Made by a program: the position numbers and the translations under genes
Assembly: GCA_900319275.1 (NCBI GenBank)
Contig: ONNS01000014.1
Coordinates: forward strand, 1-35,570
Origin: an uncultured Eubacteriales bacterium
GTDB taxonomy: Bacteria > Bacillota > Clostridia > Oscillospirales > Oscillospiraceae
DNA length: 35,570 nt
Direction: 5' to 3'
In this document: piece by piece, positions 30,264 to 35,570 of the stretch
Numbering within the stretch: position 1 is the first letter of the stretch
Layout: each line of letters opens with the position of its first letter
The notes under the pieces: generated by a model
Told to the model about the DNA's origin: nothing
The model's input: only the letters and a program-made list of their open reading frames with translations
The model's database searches: none

Positions 30264-33200
30264 TCAGTGCTGAGACTCTCTGAACCGCAGTTCCTTTTGC
30301 ATCTGTGCGTCGATGATGCTGATGCCCATAATGATCCTGTTGCCGCCGGGCATACGTGTGATCTTCATGTTGACATACATCGGGCTGCCGGTGTCGATCA
30401 GACGGTAGGTGGTCGTGAAAACGCCCTGCGTATCCAGCTCGCGGATAACGCTTTCCTTGGAAAACAGGTTCAGAAACGGCGCCCGGTCCTCTTCATAAAT
30501 GCGCTTCATCGTATCGCGGTTCACAGCGCCGAAGAAATCCGTACCGCGCCGGATCACGGACAGTTCCTCCCCGCCGATCCGGGAGGAATATTCGATGAAC
30601 TGGTCCGTATCCAGATCAATCACATAGATATTATAGTAGTCCGAAGCCAGCGCTCTCGCAATATCCGCATAGGAGGTATCCGCATCCGGCTCCGATACGG
30701 AGAGCACCACAACAGCGAGCGCCGCCGCGCCGGTAACGGGGTCTTTGCTCACCGGATTGATCACCGCGTGCACGGCGGAGCCGTTCGTCAGATACGTGTC
30801 GACAAAAGCGCGGCTCCAATCCGCACAGCACTGGCGGGTCTTGTCCATGAAGACGGCGCCCGCTCCTTCGGGGCGGTCGGAGTAGCCACAGGGCTTTGCG
30901 GTGAGATCAAAGTCAAAGTGCTTTTTCATGAACTCCCGATAGGCCCGGTTCGTGCGCACATAGCAGACCTGATCCTCGCACAGCTCCATGATCCCGACGG
31001 GCAGCGTGTCAAAATAGTCCCGGCTGTCGTTTTCCTTGTCGGAAATCACCGTGAGATCATAGAGGTTCACCCGGCCGATCGCGGTGAAATACGCTGTCTC
31101 GGCGGGGTCTTCGAAACCGATCTGGATACCTTTCCGGTAGCGTTCCAGAATCTCCTCAAACGGGATGGGCCTGGAATAATAATAGCCCTGCTGCTTGCTG
31201 CAGCCGATCTCCTGCAGGAACTCCACCTCTTCCGCAGTCTCCACGCCCTCGCAGATCGTGTCGATCCCGAGGTCGACAGCCATGCGCACCAGATCCGTCA
31301 GAATGGTCTTGCTCTCCTTCCCCTCATAAAAACGCTTCATAAAGCGCATATCGAATTTGAGAAGATCAAAGTGGATATCCTGCAGTACGTCGAGGGCGGA
31401 ATACCCGCTGCCAAAGTCATCCATCCACACCTGGAAGCCCAGCGCCTGGAAGCGTCGGACCTGTTCCTTCATGAAATCAAAATTGCTGCCGATGATGCTC
31501 TCGGTGATCTCGATGGTCAGCCTGTCGTGGGCGATACCGGCGGCATCGATGCGCTTTCGGATTTCCTCGACGATATCACATGCGTCAAAATCGGCCCTGG
31601 ACAGATTCAGGGAATGGGGCACGACACGCAGGCCGGCGCGCTGCTGCACCTGCATTTTTTCGATGATCCGGTCAAGCACATAGAGATCCAGCTTGTATAT
31701 GAGCCTTGCTTTTTCCAGAATCGGGATAAAATCATCCGGCGGCAGCATCCCGCGCACCGGGTCGATCCAGCGGGAAAGCGCCTCCTCGTCACACACGCGC
31801 CCATTGACCGAGCGGACGATCGGCTGGTAATAGACCTGTATCCAGTTTTCCGCCAGCGCCTGATCAAAGTGATTTATGATATACCGGACGCTGTCCAGCT
31901 GGTGCAGCATCTCGTCGTCGAAGAAGTACCAGCCAGACGCAAAAGAGCCTCTTTGCTTATCACAGGCGTATTTGGCGCGGTCACAGGCGATGCTCACGTT
32001 CACCGACTCCATGCTGTCGCGGTAGATGCCCGCCCGCATCGGCAGAGAATTGCCGCCGTTTGCGGCTTTGCATTCGCGAAAAACAGCGCTCAGTTTTTCC
32101 TCAAGGTTTTCCTCACTGCTCACAACCGCAAAGTGGTCTTCGCTGAAACGGCACACGCACTGTTCACCGAAGCAGTCGGCCAGTATCCAGCCCACTTCAC
32201 ACAGGAGCTTATCTCCTTCCTTAAAACCGTACTGACGGTTATAGTGCTTCATGCCTATGAGGTCAAAGAACAGCATCACAGAAGAACTGCCGCTGTCGGA
32301 AAGACGCTGGCGCTCTGCCTCGGCCAGCTTGAAGAAATACCGCATATTCGGCAGACCCGTCAACATGTCTGTGTTGACCCGCCGGTTCAGATCTGCGATA
32401 TAGTCCTTGATCTGATCGCGCATCCGGATAAATGCCTGGGTGAGCTGGCCGATCTCGTCCTTGCTCCGGTAATTCAGCGCCACATCATAATCTTCGTCGG
32501 CAAGCCGCTGTGAGGCGGCGGTAAGACGCAGCAGCGGGAACGTGATAAAACGCATGACCAGCCTGATAATCACGGCAAGGATGACCATGATTGCCAGTGT
32601 AATGACTGCGATATTGCGCGCAAGGCGCATCCAGGATCCATTGATTTCACTTAACGGAGCGGAGATGATCAGCTTCATGCCGTTTCGCAGCGTGGTAAAG
32701 GCCATCTGCCGCTTTGCCCCGTTAATGGTATAGCGGATCAGAGCGTTGCCGCTGTCTGTTTTATTCAGCCATTTCCCGGAAAGCGCCTGCTTTTCCAGCT
32801 CCGGTATTGTTTCCAGTGTCTGATCCGGGTGGTACAGAATGTTCCCTTCCTCGTCACAGAGGCTTGCGAAGCCCGTGTCATAGACCTGAACAGTGCTGAC
32901 GTGGGTGGTGATGGTATCCAGCGGGATATCCATACCGAGCACACCGATCAGCGTGCCGGTGGAGTAGATCGGCACGAGATACGAGCACACAGCCATTTCA
33001 CCGAGGGGAGGGTATGAATACAGTTCTGTCCAGGAGGGGCGGCCGCGTTTGACCGCAGTAAAGTACCAGCTGTTGTGCGCAGCATTTTCCGGATCAAACA
33101 GTCCGGCATCCAGCGGTTCCTGCTCCACAAAGCCCGCCTTCCCGACTCTGGAATAGTAAAAGCCGTGCTGTGTCCTGCTGATCTCGGGACTGATGCAGTA

Positions 33201-33608
33201 GTAATAGGTGATGATGCCGTTGGTATGGCTTGCGGCACTTTCAAAGGTTCGCAGGACCTGCGCACAGTGCTCCGCAATATAAGCGTCCAGCCTGGCCGTC
33301 TGCGCCCTGGTCCGCCCGTTCTGTCTGGCATAGGTGCCTGCGGCGCCGCACTCCACCAGCGTGACGCTGTCCAGTGAATCGACCGCCATATTGGCGGCGA
33401 GATTCACCGACTGCTCGATACTCACGAAATACTCGTCCAGCGTGTCTTTTGTGTTCTCCCCGATCAGGCGCATCATCTCCACCGAGCTCCGATCTGTCTC
33501 AGCCTGGATCGGCGGGTAGCTCACGGCAAAAACAGCGATCATGGCGACAAGAACCGCGGCGACCGCAATCGCCGTGATCTTAAAACGAATCGAATTGATC
33601 TTCATCAT
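30264..33608 (-). CDS. dCache-HAMP / degenerate GGDEF / EAL membrane phosphodiesterase with C-terminal sensor modules
   Basis: 1114 residues. Membrane helix 9-30; extracytoplasmic dCache-like ligand domain 35-325 (YSRVGKAGF, WTELYSYPPLGEMAVCSYLVPIY and GMDIPLDTI fit the family); membrane helix 331-353; HAMP about 354-405. The GGDEF is degenerate (SEDHF, 489-493), so not a cyclase. The EAL domain (575-820) keeps E609-A-L, N668, E700/E703, D730/D731, K751 and E788, so it is probably an active phosphodiesterase. A PAS-like module (865-970) and a sensor module (980-1105) follow; the same two are in the 1434-residue protein, but here the chain stops before further modules and GGDEF. The start at 33608 has GAGG at the right distance and lies 2 bp after the lipoprotein gene; longer frames upstream are shadows. 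Confidence 0.92.
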   Translation of the reverse strand: MMKINSIRFKITAIAVAAVLVAMIAVFAVSYPPIQAETDRSSVEMMRLIGENTKDTLDEYFVSIEQSVNLAANMAVDSLDSVTLVECGAAGTYARQNGRTRAQTARLDAYIAEHCAQVLRTFESAASHTNGIITYYYCISPEISRTQHGFYYSRVGKAGFVEQEPLDAGLFDPENAAHNSWYFTAVKRGRPSWTELYSYPPLGEMAVCSYLVPIYSTGTLIGVLGMDIPLDTITTHVSTVQVYDTGFASLCDEEGNILYHPDQTLETIPELEKQALSGKWLNKTDSGNALIRYTINGAKRQMAFTTLRNGMKLIISAPLSEINGSWMRLARNIAVITLAIMVILAVIIRLVMRFITFPLLRLTAASQRLADEDYDVALNYRSKDEIGQLTQAFIRMRDQIKDYIADLNRRVNTDMLTGLPNMRYFFKLAEAERQRLSDSGSSSVMLFFDLIGMKHYNRQYGFKEGDKLLCEVGWILADCFGEQCVCRFSEDHFAVVSSEENLEEKLSAVFRECKAANGGNSLPMRAGIYRDSMESVNVSIACDRAKYACDKQRGSFASGWYFFDDEMLHQLDSVRYIINHFDQALAENWIQVYYQPIVRSVNGRVCDEEALSRWIDPVRGMLPPDDFIPILEKARLIYKLDLYVLDRIIEKMQVQQRAGLRVVPHSLNLSRADFDACDIVEEIRKRIDAAGIAHDRLTIEITESIIGSNFDFMKEQVRRFQALGFQVWMDDFGSGYSALDVLQDIHFDLLKFDMRFMKRFYEGKESKTILTDLVRMAVDLGIDTICEGVETAEEVEFLQEIGCSKQQGYYYSRPIPFEEILERYRKGIQIGFEDPAETAYFTAIGRVNLYDLTVISDKENDSRDYFDTLPVGIMELCEDQVCYVRTNRAYREFMKKHFDFDLTAKPCGYSDRPEGAGAVFMDKTRQCCADWSRAFVDTYLTNGSAVHAVINPVSKDPVTGAAALAVVVLSVSEPDADTSYADIARALASDYYNIYVIDLDTDQFIEYSSRIGGEELSVIRRGTDFFGAVNRDTMKRIYEEDRAPFLNLFSKESVIRELDTQGVFTTTYRLIDTGSPMYVNMKITRMPGGNRIIMGISIIDAQMQKELRFRESQH

Positions 33609-33610
33609 GC

Positions 33611-35260
33611 TCAATCCTCGCGAATGGACATTTCCCGGTACATGTTCTTTACGGAACCGTTCCAGGAGGCTTGCATGCCCTCCAGCCGTTCCGATACAAC
33701 ATAGGTGTACAGCCGGGAGAACAGGGGGATCCACGCGGCATCCTCCTGTATGATGATCTCTTCCAGTGTCCGGTATTCCGCAATGCGCTCGTCCGGGTCG
33801 GTGATCGTGCGCGCCGCACGCACGCGCTCCATGATTTCCTCCCTTGGATAGCAGAGACTGCGAAAATGCGTGTTCTCCGCATTTCCGAAGAAGGTATACA
33901 GGAAATTGTCCGGGTCGTTGAAATCTGCGGTCCATGTCGCAGAGTAGCACTGAAGCCGCCCGCTCTTCCTCAGGCGCATAAACTCGCTGTCCGAAATCGT
34001 TTCAATGACCGTGTGCACGCCGACATTTTCCCACTGAGACGCCGCCATTCTGAGCAGTGCCATCTCGTCCAGAGACGAGGCTGCGCTCGCGCTCAGCGTC
34101 AAGGTGAAGCCGTCCGGGTACCCCGCCTCGCTGAGCAGCTCGCGGGCCGCCCCTGGGTCGTTGGGGATCTCGGGGAGATCGGGGTTGAAGCCGGAGAGCC
34201 CATGGGGGATGATTCCGTTTTCCAGTGAGCCCCTTCCGCTGTAAGCGGCATCCAGCAGAAGCGTCCTGTTCAAGGCCAGCTGCAGGGCATGCCTCACGCG
34301 CACATCATCCAGCGGCGGCACGGATTCGTTCAGCGCAATATAGGTGGTGCTGATGCGCTGCACCTGATAGAGCCGATCCTGGTAGATATCCCCGTGCAGG
34401 AAGAACTCCTTCGTTTTCCCCACGTCGTCCAGATTCAGGATATCCAGGCCGCCATCCTCAAACAGCCGTCTGATCTCCTCCGCATCCGTCAAAAAGCGCA
34501 GGTCCAGCCCGGCGCAGCGGGGCGGTCCCTGCCAGCAGTTCTGATTTGCCGTCAGCAGCATGCCCCTGCCTGGCTCCCAGCTTTCAAGGATAAAGGAGCC
34601 GGTCCCTATTGTCCACGCCGGATCCCGACCGAAACGGTCCCCGGCCTCCGTTGTTGTCTCCTCATCCAGAATTGAGGCGCTCGGCATGGAGAGGCAGGCG
34701 AGAAAGGCCTCAAAGGGATTATCCAGTGTGATGACAAAGTCCAGATCGCCAAGGATTTTAAAGCCGATAAGTCTGTTCGTCAGGCCCTTCTCCAGCGAGT
34801 CGGCGCCCAGAATGAAGTCGACGACATCCCGGTTGCAGGAATCCGGATGAGTCAGCAGCCTGGTAAAGGTATAAAGCACATCGGACGCGGTGAGCGGTGA
34901 ACCGTTGGAAAAGGTTACCCCTTCGCGCAGGTGGAAGGTATAGGTGCACCGATCGTCAGAGATATCCCAGCTTTCGGCCAGCTCCGGAAGGATCTCGGCT
35001 TTCCCGTCCGCATTGTTTTCCATCCCTACCAGACGGTTAAACACATTCTGGGCGACGGTATAGTGGATCGACGTGCATTGGAAATCCACCGTGTCCGGCT
35101 CGTCCTCAATGGCCACAAGATAAGAGGCGGTGCTCAATTCCGCCGCTTGTTCCTCTGGCTGGGATTGCCGCATGCCGGCAGAGCATGCGGACAGGAGCAG
35201 CAAAAAAGCGGCTGCCAGCAGCATGCAGATTGTTTTTTTCAGTCTGTTGATCGTTTTCAT
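33611..35260 (-). CDS. Peptide/solute-binding lipoprotein (SBP family 5), orphan
   Basis: 549 residues. Signal peptide with lipobox LLSAC (C26 becomes the lipid-modified N-terminus), so it sits on the outer face of the membrane. The rest is the OppA/DppA type: LPELAESWDISDDRCTYTF (about 92-110), LREGVTFSNGSPLTASDVLYTF and VRHALQLALNRTLLLDAAYSG are classic blocks. No permease or ATPase follows. Instead the dCache-EAL gene begins 2 bp after its stop, so they are cotranscribed and coupled. It may present a peptide or other ligand to the receptor instead of to a transporter. AAGGAG precedes the ATG by 9 nt. Confidence 0.92.
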   Translation of the reverse strand: MKTINRLKKTICMLLAAAFLLLLSACSAGMRQSQPEEQAAELSTASYLVAIEDEPDTVDFQCTSIHYTVAQNVFNRLVGMENNADGKAEILPELAESWDISDDRCTYTFHLREGVTFSNGSPLTASDVLYTFTRLLTHPDSCNRDVVDFILGADSLEKGLTNRLIGFKILGDLDFVITLDNPFEAFLACLSMPSASILDEETTTEAGDRFGRDPAWTIGTGSFILESWEPGRGMLLTANQNCWQGPPRCAGLDLRFLTDAEEIRRLFEDGGLDILNLDDVGKTKEFFLHGDIYQDRLYQVQRISTTYIALNESVPPLDDVRVRHALQLALNRTLLLDAAYSGRGSLENGIIPHGLSGFNPDLPEIPNDPGAARELLSEAGYPDGFTLTLSASAASSLDEMALLRMAASQWENVGVHTVIETISDSEFMRLRKSGRLQCYSATWTADFNDPDNFLYTFFGNAENTHFRSLCYPREEIMERVRAARTITDPDERIAEYRTLEEIIIQEDAAWIPLFSRLYTYVVSERLEGMQASWNGSVKNMYREMSIRED

Positions 35261-35409
35261 GGCAACAGGCTCCTTGAAATGCCTCAGTTACTGTATTTGC
35301 GCTGACGCATCGCCCACGGTCATCCGCAGCGGGAAAGCACAGCGCCGCAAGCGGGATTTGGCGAATATGCCCAATTAATTCCAGAAACAGACGCGCATTA
35401 TTTTCTATA

Positions 35410-35438
35410 ATTATACAATATCTGATAGAGAACTTCAA
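35410..35438 (-). promoter_or_regulatory. Promoter of the lipoprotein/EAL operon
   Basis: On the minus strand: TTGAAG (35433-35438), a 17-bp spacer and TATAAT (35410-35415). It leaves a 5' leader of about 140 nt before the ATG at 35260, in which I recognise no riboswitch. Confidence 0.8.
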
Positions 35439-35490
35439 GATTTTTTGTTGCTTTTTTCAGCTCGCTATTGATTATAATGATTATCGGATG

Positions 35491-35568
35491 GCGAAATCAA
35501 TCGAGGATTCGATTGATTTCGCTGCCAAACGACACGTTTGGCAGCGAATGATTCCTTGAATCATTCGC
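35491..35568. repeat. Chain of three perfect hairpins at the window edge
   Basis: Hairpin 1: 35491-35504 with 35509-35522 (14 bp, GGAT loop). Hairpin 2: 35521-35531 with 35535-35545 (11 bp, ACA loop). Hairpin 3: 35544-35554 with 35558-35568 (11 bp, CTT loop). Neighbouring hairpins share a GC dinucleotide, and the arm sequences differ between hairpins. No T tract. The array may go on beyond the window. Confidence 0.8.
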
Positions 35569-35570
35569 CC

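Noticed and set aside
30225-32513. 762-codon open frame on the plus strand opposite the EAL protein
   Set aside because: It is the antisense shadow of a well-supported gene; the composition is histidine/aspartate/isoleucine-rich with no recognisable domain.
33609-33950. N-terminal extension of the dCache-EAL protein
   Set aside because: This open frame lies antisense to nothing but overlaps the lipoprotein gene in another frame on the same strand; it has no domain character. The ATG at 33608 has a ribosome binding site and is followed by a proper membrane helix.
35261-35409. Riboswitch in the 140-nt leader of the lipoprotein/EAL operon
   Set aside because: No conserved blocks of a known riboswitch class could be matched on the minus strand.
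1-35570. CRISPR array, tRNA or rRNA genes
   Set aside because: No regularly spaced repeats and no tRNA or rRNA signature were seen. The palindromic repeats found are not evenly spaced.

Overview
The window looks like the chromosome of a fairly GC-rich gut Clostridia, probably of the Oscillospiraceae type. The reasons are Gram-positive style ribosome binding sites (AGGAGG) and T-tailed terminators, an rpl10 leader of Firmicutes type in front of rplJ-rplL, a tetrahydrofolate riboswitch in front of an ECF S-component, a DUF3847/MobA-MobL mobilization module, and many large cyclic-di-GMP proteins. The taxonomic placement is inference; no rRNA is present.

Layout. (1) 1-3755: one end of a mobilizable element. 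It holds a nucleotidyltransferase pair (DUF6036 type), a DUF3847 protein, a hairpin-rich non-coding stretch with a candidate oriT, and a MobA/MobL relaxase. (2) 3756-12745: a minus-strand cyclic-di-GMP block. It contains a membrane GGDEF protein, a 1434-residue PAS/degenerate-GGDEF/EAL/sensor/GGDEF protein, an EAL pseudogene, and an APC-type transporter followed in the same frame, across one TAA codon, by a GGDEF domain. (3) 12746-15090: decayed ground with a sugar O-acetyltransferase and a 5'-truncated alpha/beta hydrolase. (4) 15091-20284: a complete branched-chain amino-acid ABC operon, livJ-H-M-G-F, led by a small membrane protein. (5) 20285-23100, minus strand: rplJ-rplL with leader and attenuator, folT with THF riboswitch, and an AlkD-like DNA repair protein. 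(6) 23218-27236: a plus-strand cluster of an uncharacterised protein with faint ferredoxin-dependent bilin reductase features, two membrane proteins, a flavin-reductase/PCP_red fusion and a DUF1295 (steroid 5-alpha-reductase-like) membrane enzyme. This is the best candidate for an undescribed redox pathway. (7) 27524-30028: a self-regulated GntR/ABC/ABC-2 exporter operon resembling PmtRAB, then a YbaK/ProX-type tRNA deacylase. (8) 30264-35438, minus strand: a peptide-binding lipoprotein without permeases, 2 bp upstream of a dCache-HAMP-GGDEF*-EAL protein.

How it works together. The cyclic-di-GMP genes flank otherwise ordinary metabolic genes. The two largest share the same degenerate GGDEF-EAL-sensor core, so they are paralogues. 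Their inputs appear to be nutrients or small ligands: a transporter-shaped sensor, a dCache domain, and an orphan binding protein. At least one member is eroded to a pseudogene and another is split by a stop codon, so the set seems to be in flux. Several short palindromic (MITE-like) elements sit between genes, one of them inside the loop of an intrinsic terminator.
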